Part shown: positions 56,289-64,000 of the stretch, in pieces
How the letters are laid out: each line of letters begins with the position of its first letter
Numbering within the stretch: the stretch's first letter is position 1
NCBI GenBank assembly: GCA_947632555.1
Contig: CANRPU010000009.1
Span: 46,059-110,058, forward strand
From: an uncultured Lachnospiraceae bacterium
Lineage (GTDB): Bacteria > Bacillota > Clostridia > Lachnospirales > Lachnospiraceae
Length of the DNA: 64,000 nt
Reading direction: 5' to 3'
The notes under the pieces: model-generated
Databases searched by the model: none
What the model saw: only the letters and a program-made list of their open reading frames with translations
Told to the model about the DNA's origin: nothing
Made by a program: the position numbers and the translations under genes

Positions 56289-57626
56289 TTATTTTTCCAA
56301 ATTGGCGAATTTGGTATAGTTGGGCAGATAAGCCAGCTCCACGGTCCCTATGGGGCCGTTTCTCTGTTTGGCTATGATGATCTCCGCCACATCGTTCCTT
56401 TCGGCGTCGCGTTTGTAGTAATCTTCCCTGTAAATGAACATGACCACATCGGCATCCTGCTCTATGGCGCCCGATTCACGCAGATCGGAAAGCATGGGCC
56501 TGTGATCCGGCCTCTGTTCTACCGCTCTGGAAAGCTGCGACAGCGCCAGTACGGGAACATCCAGCTCTCTGGCCAGCGCCTTCAGGGAACGGGAGATCTC
56601 AGAAATTTCCTGCTGCCGGGAATCCGTCCGGCCGCTGCCGTTCATCAGCTGGAGGTAATCAATGATGACCATGGAAAGGCCGTGTTCCAGCTTATATTTG
56701 CGGCATTTGCTCCGCAGTTCCGGTACCGTAATACCGGGCGTATCGTCAATGATCAGATTGGAACGGCCGATAATACCGGCGCTGGCTATCAGCTTTTCCC
56801 ACTCCTGGTCGGAAAGCTGACCGGTACGGATATGCTGGGAATCCACCTTGGACTCCATGGAGAACAGTCGGTTTACCAGCTGTTCCTTTGACATTTCCAG
56901 ACTGAATACCGCCACGGTCTTTCCCAGCTTAAAAGCCACATATTCCGCGATATTGAGCACAAAAGCCGTTTTTCCCATGGAAGGCCGGGCCGCGATCAGG
57001 ATCAGATCGGACGGCTGCATTCCCGCGGTACGATAATCCAGATCAATAAATCCCGTGGCAATCCCCGTAACCGCTCCTTTGTTTTTGGAAGCGCGTTCAA
57101 TCCGGTCCATGGCATCCATTACCACCTGGCGGATGGGAGTAAACTCTCCCGTATTCCGTTTCTGTACCAGTTCAAATACCCGCTTTTCGGTATCCTCCAG
57201 GATAAACTCCAGATTTTCCTTGCCCGCGTAACAGGTATTGGCGATTTCCTCATTCAGACGTATCAGCTTGCGGAGCGTGGATTTTTCCGCCACAATGCCG
57301 GCATAGTGCCTGATATTGGCGGAGGTGGGCACCGCCGTGATCAGCTCCCTGACAAATTCCAGGCTGCTCACCTCGGGCGGCACGTCCTTCTCCTTCAGGC
57401 GGTCCTGCAAGGTTACCAGATCCACCGGTTTTCCTTCGTCATTCAGTTCTACCATGGACTCAAAGATCACGCCATACTGCTTATTGTAAAAATCTTCCGC
57501 GCCGATGATCTCCGAAGCCGCCACAATAGCTTCCCGGTCCATGATCATGGAGCCGATGACAGACTGCTCCGCTTCGGTACTGTGCGGCAGTATTCTTTTT
57601 AAGACGGCATCTTCCATTGCGGGCAT
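56289..57626 (-). CDS. dnaB: Replicative DNA helicase DnaB
   Basis: This 445-residue hexameric replicative helicase unwinds the fork. The N-terminal domain begins ILPHSTEAEQSVIGSMIMDR. The RecA-like C-terminal domain has Walker A AARPSMGKTAFVLN near residue 207, Walker B MVIIDYLQLM, and the DLRESGAIEQDADVVMFIYR block. The gene follows rplI and gdpP in the conserved Firmicute order. The probable loader and DnaD-like partner are encoded at about 15-17 kb of the same window. Confidence 0.97.
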   Translation of the reverse strand: MPAMEDAVLKRILPHSTEAEQSVIGSMIMDREAIVAASEIIGAEDFYNKQYGVIFESMVELNDEGKPVDLVTLQDRLKEKDVPPEVSSLEFVRELITAVPTSANIRHYAGIVAEKSTLRKLIRLNEEIANTCYAGKENLEFILEDTEKRVFELVQKRNTGEFTPIRQVVMDAMDRIERASKNKGAVTGIATGFIDLDYRTAGMQPSDLILIAARPSMGKTAFVLNIAEYVAFKLGKTVAVFSLEMSKEQLVNRLFSMESKVDSQHIRTGQLSDQEWEKLIASAGIIGRSNLIIDDTPGITVPELRSKCRKYKLEHGLSMVIIDYLQLMNGSGRTDSRQQEISEISRSLKALARELDVPVLALSQLSRAVEQRPDHRPMLSDLRESGAIEQDADVVMFIYREDYYKRDAERNDVAEIIIAKQRNGPIGTVELAYLPNYTKFANLEK

Positions 57627-57654
57627 ACCTTCATTCCTCTCTTACTCTGCCTGA

Positions 57655-58101
57655 TCAAGCCTCGGATATATGCACCTTTAATCTGGCGGTCACCTGCGGG
57701 TGCAGCTTCACATTGACTTCATACATACCAAAATTCTTCAGCGCCTCCGGGAGCAGCAGTTTCTTCCTGTCCAGCTCAATATCATGCTGCTCTTTGCAGG
57801 CGGCCGCGATCTCCTTGGAAGAAACCGAACCGAAGGTTTTTCCTCCTTCTCCGCCCTTGATCTTGACTTCCACAGTCTTGCTTTCCAGCACCGCGGCCAG
57901 CTCCTTCGCCGCATCCAGTCGTTCCTTCGCCAGCTTGTCCTCATTTGCCTTGCGCAGGCGCAGATCGTTTAAATTGGCTGTGGTAGCTTCCACGCCTATT
58001 TTCTTAGGCAAGATATAATTTCTCGCGTAGCCGTCGCTGGCTTCGATGATATCTCCCTTTTTTCCCAGCTTTTTCTCATCCTGCAGCAATATAATCTTCA
58101 T
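57655..58101 (-). CDS. rplI: Ribosomal protein bL9
   Basis: This 148-residue bL9 has the N-terminal rRNA-binding domain MKIILLQDEKKLGKKGDIIE with SDGYARNYILPKKIGVEA, a long connecting helix and a C-terminal domain (FGSVSSKEIAAACKEQHDIE). Its ATG overlaps the last base of the gdpP stop codon (TGATG), so it is translationally coupled to gdpP, as in many Firmicutes. Confidence 0.97.
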   Translation of the reverse strand: MKIILLQDEKKLGKKGDIIEASDGYARNYILPKKIGVEATTANLNDLRLRKANEDKLAKERLDAAKELAAVLESKTVEVKIKGGEGGKTFGSVSSKEIAAACKEQHDIELDRKKLLLPEALKNFGMYEVNVKLHPQVTARLKVHISEA

Positions 58102-60152
58102 CAGATCGCACCTTCCTCCAACATAGTATCTATGGTTTCCTTCAGATTGCCGATCGCCTCCGCCATACTTACATTTTCCAGCTGGCAGCCGGCGATGCTC
58201 ATATGTCCGCCGCCTCCCAGCCTCTCCATGATGATCTGCACATTGACTTCATCTATGGAGCGGGCGGACACATAAATCTTTCCCTGGTACTCAGTCAGCA
58301 CAAAGCTGGCCTTGATCCCGCGGATATTCAGAAGTTCGTTTGCCGCCTGAGCGCCCACCACGGTAGGGCTCTGCACATCCTCACCCGTACAGACGGAAAT
58401 GGCAAAAGACTGGCGGTAAATTTCCGCCTGGCTGACGGCGTCCGCTTTGGCCTTATAGTCCCCGGCGTCCTCCCGGAACATCTTTCTTACACGGGTCACG
58501 TCCGCGCCGTTGCGGCGCAGAAAGGCCGCCGCCTCAAAGGTGCGCACGCCTGTCTTACTCATAAAATTATTGGTATCTATCATGATCCCGGAATACATGC
58601 AGTCCGCTTCTTCCGTCCGTATTTTGATATTGTCGGTGGTATACTGCAGGATCTCGGATACCATTTCACAGGTGGAAGAGGCATAGGGCTCCACGTAGGA
58701 AAGCGTGGCGTTCTCTATGGTTTCCGTCCCCTGACGGTGATGGTCCAGCACCACAATGGACTTGCACACCCGCAGCAGATCCGGGCATTCGGTAATGCTG
58801 GGCTTGTTCACATCCACCACTACCAGCACCGCATTGCTGCCCGCTATTTCCAGCGCCTGGCTGCCGCTCACTATCATGTCTTCGTCATACTCGGGGTTGT
58901 TCTGAAACAGGTCCACCACAGGCCGGAGCGTATTGGAAACATCATTCAACACAATATACGCCTTCCTCGTCAGCGCCTGCGCGATACGGTAAATCCCCAC
59001 CGCGGCGCCGAAACTGTCCACATCCGCCAGTCTGTGCCCCATGATGATGACCTTGTCCTTGCCGGCAATGATCTCCTTCAGGGCATGGGCCTTGACGCGG
59101 GCTTTGACGCGGGTATTTTTCTCCACCTGCTGACTCTTGCCGCCATAATAGGTCACGCTTTCCGGCGTCTTGATGACCGCCTGATCGCCGCCGCGTCCCA
59201 GCGCCAGGTCGATGGCGTTGCGCGCGAATTCATAACACTGCGCGTAGGTCAGTCCGCTTAAGCCGATGCCGATGCTGATAGTAACGGCCATTTCGTTGCC
59301 GATATTGACGGTCTTTACGTCTTCCAGCAGGTCAAAACGGGATTCCTGCAGCTGCGCCACGGAACGTTTCCGCATAACGATCAGGTATTTGTCCTTCTCC
59401 AGTTTCTTCACAATACCGTCCAGCGCGGATATATACTTATTTACCTTTCTGTCGATCAGCGCGATCAGCAGGGAACGCCTGACTTCCTCCACACTCTCCA
59501 GCGCTTCCTCATAGTTGTCCAGATAAAGCAGTCCTACCGCCAGGCTCTGATCGTCCACCTCCTGCAGCGCGATCTGCAGCGCCGTTTCATCAAAGAGGTA
59601 AGCCGCGATCAGATAGCCGTTATAGCCATCCGCCTGGATCATGTCGCTGTTTTCCGCCATTTCCTTCAAAGAGATCTTTCTGAATTTCGCTATGTATTCT
59701 TTTCCCTCATAGGACAGCTCGTACTGTGTTTCCTCTACATCCTCACCGTTCGGAAGCCTGTCCTTGGTAATGGAGGGAAAGAGGGACATAATGGATTTAC
59801 TGTATCCCTTGGGCTGATGAATGACGCTTTCAAACGCCTGATTGGTCCAGACTACTTTTCCGGCATCATCCAGCAAGGCGTATGGCAGCTCCAGTTCCCG
59901 CAGCAGCCGCTTTTGTATCTGACCGTACTGCGTGGCAAAACTGATCAGCTCATTCATGATCACAGGTTTATTGTAGAAGTAAAGGGATAGCGTTACCGCG
60001 AAATAAAAAACAGTAAAGAATCCCAGCAGGATCCCCGCTCTGTAGTCCAGCACCAGGATGCCCGCGTTGACTATCAGCAAAAGCGCTCCCAGATAAATGG
60101 AAAACAGCAGATATGTCCTTATTTTCCCTTTTAATCGGATCCTTTTCTTCAT
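58101..60152 (-). CDS. gdpP: c-di-AMP phosphodiesterase GdpP
   Basis: This 683-residue membrane protein hydrolyses c-di-AMP. Two N-terminal membrane helices (LFSIYLGALLLIVNAGILVL and LLGFFTVFYFAVTLSLYFYN) are followed by a PAS-like domain, a degenerate GGDEF domain (about 175-305) and a DHH/DHHA1 phosphodiesterase. The DHH motifs are IIMGHRLADVDSFGAAVGI and VVLDHHRQGTETIENA, and the DHHA1 motif is GGGGHMSIAGCQ. The GGDEF part lacks a canonical catalytic sequence, as expected for the family. A promoter lies upstream. Confidence 0.94.
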   Translation of the reverse strand: MKKRIRLKGKIRTYLLFSIYLGALLLIVNAGILVLDYRAGILLGFFTVFYFAVTLSLYFYNKPVIMNELISFATQYGQIQKRLLRELELPYALLDDAGKVVWTNQAFESVIHQPKGYSKSIMSLFPSITKDRLPNGEDVEETQYELSYEGKEYIAKFRKISLKEMAENSDMIQADGYNGYLIAAYLFDETALQIALQEVDDQSLAVGLLYLDNYEEALESVEEVRRSLLIALIDRKVNKYISALDGIVKKLEKDKYLIVMRKRSVAQLQESRFDLLEDVKTVNIGNEMAVTISIGIGLSGLTYAQCYEFARNAIDLALGRGGDQAVIKTPESVTYYGGKSQQVEKNTRVKARVKAHALKEIIAGKDKVIIMGHRLADVDSFGAAVGIYRIAQALTRKAYIVLNDVSNTLRPVVDLFQNNPEYDEDMIVSGSQALEIAGSNAVLVVVDVNKPSITECPDLLRVCKSIVVLDHHRQGTETIENATLSYVEPYASSTCEMVSEILQYTTDNIKIRTEEADCMYSGIMIDTNNFMSKTGVRTFEAAAFLRRNGADVTRVRKMFREDAGDYKAKADAVSQAEIYRQSFAISVCTGEDVQSPTVVGAQAANELLNIRGIKASFVLTEYQGKIYVSARSIDEVNVQIIMERLGGGGHMSIAGCQLENVSMAEAIGNLKETIDTMLEEGAI

Positions 60153-60185
60153 GTATGCCTCCGTTAATATCCCCTATATTGATAT

Positions 60186-60214
60186 AGTATATCATTTTTT
60201 TGGATATGTTTCCA
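60186..60214 (-). promoter_or_regulatory. Promoter of gdpP-rplI-dnaB
   Basis: Minus-strand TGGAAA (plus 60209-60214), 17-nt spacer, TATACT (plus 60186-60191), 33 bp before the gdpP ATG. Confidence 0.55.
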
Positions 60215-60314
60215 CAATATAATTTGTCGAATCATGGAAGTTTTGCTATTTTTGGTCTTCTTTTTTCGCCTTACGGAAAATGATCCGGCATTTCGGAAAC
60301 GAAAACGGCTTCGC

Positions 60315-60345
60315 AGAAAAAAACCGGCGGTAAAATACCGCCGGT
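60315..60345 (-). terminator. Terminator of rpsF-ssb-rpsR
   Basis: A perfect 10-bp stem (accggcggta / taccgccggt) with a 3-nt loop is followed on the minus strand by a T7 run. Confidence 0.88.
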
Positions 60346-60380
60346 CTTCCTCTCTGTAAAAATATCCGGTATTACAAACC

Positions 60381-60647
60381 TTAATCGCAGGTATAAGGCA
60401 TCAGCGCCACATGACGCGCCCTCTTGATCGCGACGGTCAGCGCTCTCTGGTGCTTCGCGCAGTTGCCGGTGATCCTTCTGGGAAGGATCTTTCCTCTCTC
60501 GGATACATATCTTTTCAGCTTATTGACATCCTTGTAGTCGATCACATTGTCTTTACCGCAAAATACACAAACCTTTTTCCTTCTGCGCAGTCCGCCCTTT
60601 TTCCTTACCGGCGCGTCTGCTTTGTCAGCTGCTTTATTAAATGCCAT
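60381..60647 (-). CDS. rpsR: Ribosomal protein bS18, zinc-type
   Basis: This 88-residue bS18 starts [19 protein letters not shown]. The Cys pattern CVFC ... NCAKH (a C+ form with potential zinc ligands) is present, with the rRNA-binding block [25 protein letters not shown] precedes the chosen ATG; the longer frame upstream lies in the intergenic spacer. It is the last gene of the rpsF-ssb-rpsR operon. Confidence 0.96.
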   Translation of the reverse strand: MAFNKAADKADAPVRKKGGLRRRKKVCVFCGKDNVIDYKDVNKLKRYVSERGKILPRRITGNCAKHQRALTVAIKRARHVALMPYTCD

Positions 60648-60675
60648 GTCAGTGCCTCCATTCTTAAATAAATTA

Positions 60676-61116
60676 TTAGTTAAACGGCAATTCTTCGTCA
60701 ATACCGTCCGGGATGTTCATAAATCCGTCCCCGGCGCCTGAAGGTTCCGGTCTGGAATTGTTTCCTCCCGCATAACTGCCGCCATCTCCGGAAGCGTTTT
60801 TGCTTTCCGCGAATTCGATCTCATCTACCATAATGCGGACGCTGTATACCATCTGCCCGTCCTTATTCGTATAATTGTCATTCTGGACACGGCCGACTAC
60901 AACGATCTTAACTCCCTTGTGCAGATAGCGTTCCACAAATTCTGCCTGCCGGCCAAACGCCGTACAGTTAAAGAAATCCGCGTCAGGCTCGCCTTCCCGC
61001 TTAAACCTTCTATCCACCGCAATGGAAAATCTGGCTACGGCCGTCTGGCTGCTTCCCTGAGAATATCTTACTTCGGGTTCTCTGGTCAATCTTCCCATAA
61101 GAATTACTTTATTCAT
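60676..61116 (-). CDS. ssb: Single-stranded DNA-binding protein
   Basis: This 146-residue SSB has an OB fold ([20 protein letters not shown] with [14 protein letters not shown] and [20 protein letters not shown]), a glycine-rich linker and the acidic C-terminal tip DEELPFN that binds partner proteins. The start MNKVIL has AGAGGG upstream. It is flanked by rpsF and rpsR, the classical S6-SSB-S18 operon. Confidence 0.96.
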   Translation of the reverse strand: MNKVILMGRLTREPEVRYSQGSSQTAVARFSIAVDRRFKREGEPDADFFNCTAFGRQAEFVERYLHKGVKIVVVGRVQNDNYTNKDGQMVYSVRIMVDEIEFAESKNASGDGGSYAGGNNSRPEPSGAGDGFMNIPDGIDEELPFN

Positions 61117-61186
61117 AAGTCCCTCTTTCCGGCATACCAAGATACCCTCTGTCCTGATTCTGGACACTCTGGGTGCCCGGTACTGC

Positions 61187-61474
61187 CTATGCTTCCTGTT
61201 TTACGATCAAGTATCTGATAACGTTGTCCATAATGCGGACGCGGCTCTCAATCTCCGCGGGAGCGGTGGGCTCCGCATCGAACTGGATGAAATAATAGAA
61301 CGCTTCCTTCATCTTCTGAACTTCGTAAGCCAGCTTTCTCTTACCCCATTCATCAACGTTGGTGATGGTGCCGCCGAATCTCTCGATCAGCGCTTTGCAC
61401 TTGTCGATCACGGCCGCTCTTTCATCGTCTTCGATTTTCGCACTTACAACAACTGTTAATTCATATTTGCTCAT
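61187..61474 (-). CDS. rpsF: Ribosomal protein bS6
   Basis: This 95-residue bS6 has a ferredoxin-like fold; motifs are MSKYELTVVVSAKIEDDERA and DEWGKRKLAYEVQKMKEAFY. It pairs with bS18 in the small subunit. AGGAGG precedes the ATG. The leader contains a 7-bp hairpin (plus 61499-61515, gccccgt/acggagc with ttg loop), which lies where S6:S18 autoregulatory elements occur, but I could not confirm the conserved motif. Confidence 0.97.
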   Translation of the reverse strand: MSKYELTVVVSAKIEDDERAAVIDKCKALIERFGGTITNVDEWGKRKLAYEVQKMKEAFYYFIQFDAEPTAPAEIESRVRIMDNVIRYLIVKQEA

Positions 61475-61565
61475 GCTGCTACCTCCTTATGGTCTCTGGC
61501 CCCGTTTGACGGAGCAAGGAATTATATATCACGGAATTTTATGTTATCATAGAATTCCGCAATTT

Positions 61566-61748
61566 TCAAGTTTTTTTCCTGATTTCCCTGACATTTTTTT
61601 CGACCTGTCTGCGCGCTATCATGATCTGATGCCCGCAGCCCGCGCACCTGAGCCTGAAATCCGCTCCGATCCGCAGGACCTCCCACTCCTGACTGCCGCA
61701 GGGATGCTGTTTTTTTAATTTGAGGATATCTCCTACCTGAATGTCCAT
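61566..61748 (-). CDS. DUF951 family protein (YyzM-like)
   Basis: This 60-residue protein of the DUF951 family is widespread in Firmicutes and often encoded near rpsF and ssb. The sequence starts MDIQVGDILKLKKQHPCGSQ and contains the Cys-rich motif RCAGCGHQIMIARRQVEK, likely a small zinc- or nucleic-acid-binding beta-barrel. GGAG lies upstream of the ATG. The function is unknown. Confidence 0.88.
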   Translation of the reverse strand: MDIQVGDILKLKKQHPCGSQEWEVLRIGADFRLRCAGCGHQIMIARRQVEKNVREIRKKT

Positions 61749-61764
61749 ACCATCTCCCGTTATC

Positions 61765-62499
61765 CTACAGGGCGGAGAATATCTCTCCGATGCTTCCCTG
61801 AATCACCAGATCCGCCATACTGTCCCGCGAAGTTGCTGTTTTATTGATCAGTACAAGATATCTGCCGTTGAAATAATCGATCAGCCCTGCCGCCGGATAA
61901 ACCGCCAGGGAAGTGCCGCCGATGATCAGCATATCCGCTTCGCTGATGGCCTTGACCGCGCCGGATAGGACGCGCTGGTCCAGCCCCTCCTCGTACAGCA
62001 CCACATCCGGTTTTACGGCTCCGCCGCATTTGGCGCAATGAGGTACTCCATCGCTGCGCAGGATATAGTCCATATCATAAAAAGCGCCGCAGTTTTCACA
62101 GTAATTCCGCAATACGCTGCCGTGCAGTTCCCATACCGCCTCACTTCCGGCCGCCTGGTGCAGGCCGTCGATATTCTGCGTTATCACCGCTTTCAGTTTT
62201 CCTTCCTTTTCCCACTGCGCCAGCTTTTTATGTGCCGCGTTGGGCTTCGCACCGGGGAAAAGCATCTTATTTCGGTAGAACCGGTAAAATTCTTCCGTTT
62301 TTTGCCTGTAAAAGGTATGGCTCAAGATGGTTTCCGGCGGATAATCATATTGTTGATGATAAAGTCCGTCCACACTTCTGAAATCCGGTATGCCGCTCTC
62401 CGTGGACACGCCGGCGCCGCCAAAAAACACCAGGTTCCTGCTCTCTTCCAGCATACTCCTCAGTTGATCGATCTTTTCCTTATTAACTGCTTCTTCCAT
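61765..62499 (-). CDS. NAD-dependent protein deacylase (Sir2 family)
   Basis: This 244-residue sirtuin removes acetyl or other acyl groups from lysines with NAD. Motifs are FFGGAGVSTESGIPDFRS (NAD site), TQNIDGLHQAAGSE (catalytic His region is ELHGSV), and four zinc Cys in CENCGAFYDMD and PHCAKCGGAVKPD. GGAGG precedes the ATG. A T-rich repeat lies just upstream. Typical length for bacterial CobB-type sirtuins. Confidence 0.95.
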   Translation of the reverse strand: MEEAVNKEKIDQLRSMLEESRNLVFFGGAGVSTESGIPDFRSVDGLYHQQYDYPPETILSHTFYRQKTEEFYRFYRNKMLFPGAKPNAAHKKLAQWEKEGKLKAVITQNIDGLHQAAGSEAVWELHGSVLRNYCENCGAFYDMDYILRSDGVPHCAKCGGAVKPDVVLYEEGLDQRVLSGAVKAISEADMLIIGGTSLAVYPAAGLIDYFNGRYLVLINKTATSRDSMADLVIQGSIGEIFSAL

Positions 62500-62529
62500 C
62501 CGTCAGCCTCCCCCTTTTTCTTTGCTATA

Positions 62530-62765
62530 GATGATGTTTCCTTCTGTTTTGACGTTGTTGTGACTTTTATTTTGTTTTCTGTTTTGACTTTTATTTTGAT
62601 TTCTGTTTTAACTTTGTTTTGATTTCTGTTTTGCTTTCTATTTTGACCTTGTTTTGATTTCTATTTTGACTTTTGCTTTGATTTCTGTTTTAACTTTGTT
62701 TTGATTTCTGTTTTGCTTTCTATTTTGACTTTGTTTTGTTTTCCGTTTTGACTTCTGTTTCTGCC
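62530..62765. repeat. T-rich degenerate tandem repeat
   Basis: About 235 bp of low-complexity DNA is built from 10-13 nt units such as ttctgttttga and ctttgttttga. A 53-bp block (62595-62647) is repeated perfectly at 62677-62729, an 82-bp period. On the minus strand this is A-rich. The 82-bp period is not a multiple of three and all frames have stops, so it is not coding now. It lies between the ydcF-like and sirtuin genes. Confidence 0.85.
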
Positions 62766-62775
62766 TTCCGCTTTT

Positions 62776-63516
62776 TCAGATCAGGTTCCCTGCCAGAAGA
62801 TCCTTTACCACGCCGAAAAATTCCCGCAGCATATTATTGGGCAGATAAAGCGGATGGGACCCCGCCGCGATACCGCAAGCCTCCCTGCATCCTGCCGCCC
62901 TGGCCAGATGCACGCCGCGGAACACATGAAAATTATTGCTGACGATTCCCACGCTGGCATTTTCCCAGTCAAAAAGCGCCATGCTGTATCGGATGTTCTC
63001 ACTGGTATTTTTCGAGTTCTCTTCCAACAGGATCCTCTCCGGCTCAATCCCTCTTGCCACCAGATAATCATGCATACAGCAGGCTTCCGTAACAGGTTCC
63101 CCACTTCCCCGGCCTCCCGAAACAATGGCTATGGTACGGGGATTGTCCATCATATACGCGTACGCGGCATCCAGCCGCTTCTGCAATACGTAACTGGGCC
63201 CGTTCTCTCTTACCTGCGCCCCCAGTACGATGATATAGTCCAGATCTTCTCTGCCATCCGCGAAGAAACCGCTCAGGATAAACATTTCTACCAGGATAAA
63301 GATACCGATCCCGGCTCCTGTCAGACATCTGGCGGCCGTTTTTATTTTGGAAGAAAAGCGGCCTGCAAATTGTTTCCCCCATTTTGCCCAGATAAGGCAG
63401 CACACGCCGAAAACTCCCCATATCAAGAAGAATTTTGTGCCATATCCGCCCGCCAGAAACAGCGTAAGGCAATATATGAGGCTGGCGCCTCCCAAAATCC
63501 CCCAAAACACAGACAT
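62776..63516 (-). CDS. YdcF/DUF218 family membrane protein
   Basis: This 246-residue protein has three or four N-terminal membrane helices (for example LIYCLTLFLAGGYGTKFFLI and GIGIFILVEMFILSGFF) and a C-terminal DUF218 domain. The core motifs are DYIIVLGAQVRENGPSYVL, IVSGGRGSGEPVTEA and NSKNTSENIRYSM, with NNFHVFRGVHLA. Relatives such as SanA and YdcF affect envelope integrity; the catalytic activity is unproved. The start MSVFWG has AAGGAGGG upstream. Confidence 0.9.
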   Translation of the reverse strand: MSVFWGILGGASLIYCLTLFLAGGYGTKFFLIWGVFGVCCLIWAKWGKQFAGRFSSKIKTAARCLTGAGIGIFILVEMFILSGFFADGREDLDYIIVLGAQVRENGPSYVLQKRLDAAYAYMMDNPRTIAIVSGGRGSGEPVTEACCMHDYLVARGIEPERILLEENSKNTSENIRYSMALFDWENASVGIVSNNFHVFRGVHLARAAGCREACGIAAGSHPLYLPNNMLREFFGVVKDLLAGNLI

Positions 63517-63532
63517 TGCACCCTCCTTAAAC

Positions 63533-63562
63533 AAAAAACACAGAGAAGATCTCTGTGTTTTT
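63533..63562 (-). terminator. Terminator after the tRNA cluster
   Basis: A 12-bp near-perfect stem (aaaacacagaga / tctctgtgtttt) with a 3-nt loop is flanked by A and T runs, so it can work in both directions. It follows tRNA-Cys on the minus strand. Confidence 0.8.
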
Positions 63563-63564
63563 CA

Positions 63565-63635
63565 AGGCGACAACCAGATTTGAACTGGTGATCAGGGTGT
63601 TGCAGACCCACGCCTTACCACTTGGCTATGTCGCC
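63565..63635 (-). tRNA. tRNA-Cys (GCA)
   Basis: This 71-nt cloverleaf has acceptor stem ggcgaca/tgtcgcc, the anticodon loop ctgcaac giving anticodon GCA, and a T arm containing ggttcaaatc-like sequence (here agttcaaat). Discriminator base is U. No CCA is encoded. Confidence 0.93.
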
Positions 63636-63638
63636 ATA

Positions 63639-63710
63639 CTCCCCGAGCAGGGCTCGAACCTGCAACAACTCGGTTAACAGCCGAGTGCTCTACCATTGAG
63701 CTATCGAGGA
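63639..63710 (-). tRNA. tRNA-Asn (GTT)
   Basis: This 72-nt cloverleaf has acceptor stem tcctcga/tcgggga, D arm tagctcaatggtagagca, anticodon loop ctgttaa giving GTT, and T arm gcaggttcgagccctgc. Discriminator G. It lies 3 nt from tRNA-Cys. Confidence 0.95.
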
Positions 63711-63782
63711 TGACTCCAACGGGAATCGAACCCGTGTTACCGCCGTGAAAGGGCGATGTCTTAACCGCTTGACCATGGAGCC
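63711..63782 (-). tRNA. tRNA-Glu (TTC)
   Basis: This 72-nt cloverleaf has acceptor stem ggctcca/tggagtc (one G-U pair), anticodon loop cctttca giving TTC, and T arm acgggttcgattcccgt. It directly abuts tRNA-Asn and is first in the minus-strand Glu-Asn-Cys cluster. Confidence 0.95.
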
Positions 63783-63988
63783 TAAATAAAAGATAAAATG
63801 GCTACTTTGCGACCACAGCCATAGCTTAAGACTATCTCTACAGCTTATCGGTCACTCGGTAACCCATATCTTCTTTCGTAAATCGTATGGGAATCTGTAT
63901 TTCCCTATTTTACAGTTATTCTGTATTTATACCCTGAAAACCGAACACCGAAACTCCTCTCCTTCCATCCTTCCTTCCCTGCCTCTCA
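63783..63988. other. Spacer between the tRNA cluster and the 23S rRNA start
   Basis: About 205 bp contains no gene. The string ccctgaaaaccgaacacc near 63932-63949 resembles the 3' part of a 16S-23S spacer in Clostridia, yet the upstream side holds tRNAs on the opposite strand and no 16S gene. Confidence 0.5.
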
Positions 63989-64000
63989 GGTTAAGCTATT
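63989..64000 (+). rRNA. Probable 5' end of 23S rRNA
   Basis: The last 12 bases, ggttaagctatt, match the usual start of bacterial 23S rRNA (ggttaagc...), and the preceding spacer resembles a 16S-23S spacer. The match is short and runs to the window edge, so the call is tentative. Confidence 0.5.

Noticed and set aside
60205..60220. Single DnaA-box-like tttccacaa near the gdpP promoter
   Set aside because: One imperfect site by itself is expected by chance; it overlaps the -35 region.
61499..61515. S6:S18 autoregulatory RNA motif in the rpsF leader
   Set aside because: Only a simple 7-bp hairpin is visible; the conserved CCG bulge could not be verified by eye.

Overview
The window looks like chromosomal DNA of a Gram-positive anaerobic Clostridia, most probably a Lachnospiraceae-type gut bacterium. 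The reasons are: a paired glgC/glgD, SpoVT and SpoVG, a DnaD/DnaI-type helicase-loading pair, a pyruvate formate-lyase locus with an 8-Cys ferredoxin, QueT, MecA, abundant GGAGG ribosome-binding sites and moderately GC-rich genes. No species is claimed. No insertion sequence, prophage or CRISPR array was seen.

Layout. 1-6 kb: a truncated diguanylate cyclase, pncB, spoVT, a chemoreceptor, a PfkB sugar kinase and a 33-residue small protein. 6-13 kb (minus strand): mfd, pth, spoVG, glgD, glgC. 13.3-18.9 kb (plus): murC, a DnaD-like protein, a DnaI-like helicase loader, a long PRPP synthetase, and queT behind a probable preQ1 riboswitch. Seven DnaA-box-like 9-mers lie between murC and the dnaD-like gene. 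18.8-24.4 kb (minus): a methyltransferase interrupted by an in-frame TGA, a large surface protein and a MATE transporter form one overlapping operon. 24.5-31.7 kb (minus): a complete F1Fo ATP synthase operon whose c subunit has Na+-type ligands. 31.8-44 kb: housekeeping and envelope genes (DUF402, SleB-like hydrolase, ComEB, RpiB, Sua5/YwlC, YqeY, a CE2-like esterase, a CwlD-like amidase, a hybrid kinase and response regulator, GH18). An AT-rich gap precedes mecA.

45.4-50.3 kb is the most unusual part. The glycyl-radical enzyme pyruvate formate-lyase is encoded in pieces. A 679-residue core carries the active-site Cys pair but has no glycyl-radical domain. A 78-residue Cys-containing protein follows. 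A free-standing 81-residue glycyl-radical domain (RVSGYA) comes next. Each has its own strong ribosome-binding site. An unrecognised 209-residue protein, the radical-SAM activase PflA and a 2[4Fe-4S] ferredoxin come after. The promoter carries a perfect 14-bp palindrome, and a DUF1858 CxxC protein is divergently transcribed.

50.4-55.5 kb is a two-component system with a FtsX-type ABC exporter (antimicrobial-peptide sensing/resistance style). 55.5-61.5 kb (minus) is the conserved rpsF-ssb-rpsR block and the gdpP-rplI-dnaB block with a MerR-like gene. 61.5-63.5 kb holds DUF951, a sirtuin, a T-rich tandem repeat and a YdcF-like protein. The end has tRNA-Cys, tRNA-Asn and tRNA-Glu on the minus strand. 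The last bases look like the start of a 23S rRNA on the plus strand, with no 16S gene visible upstream. All family calls come from reading the translated sequences; no database search was run.
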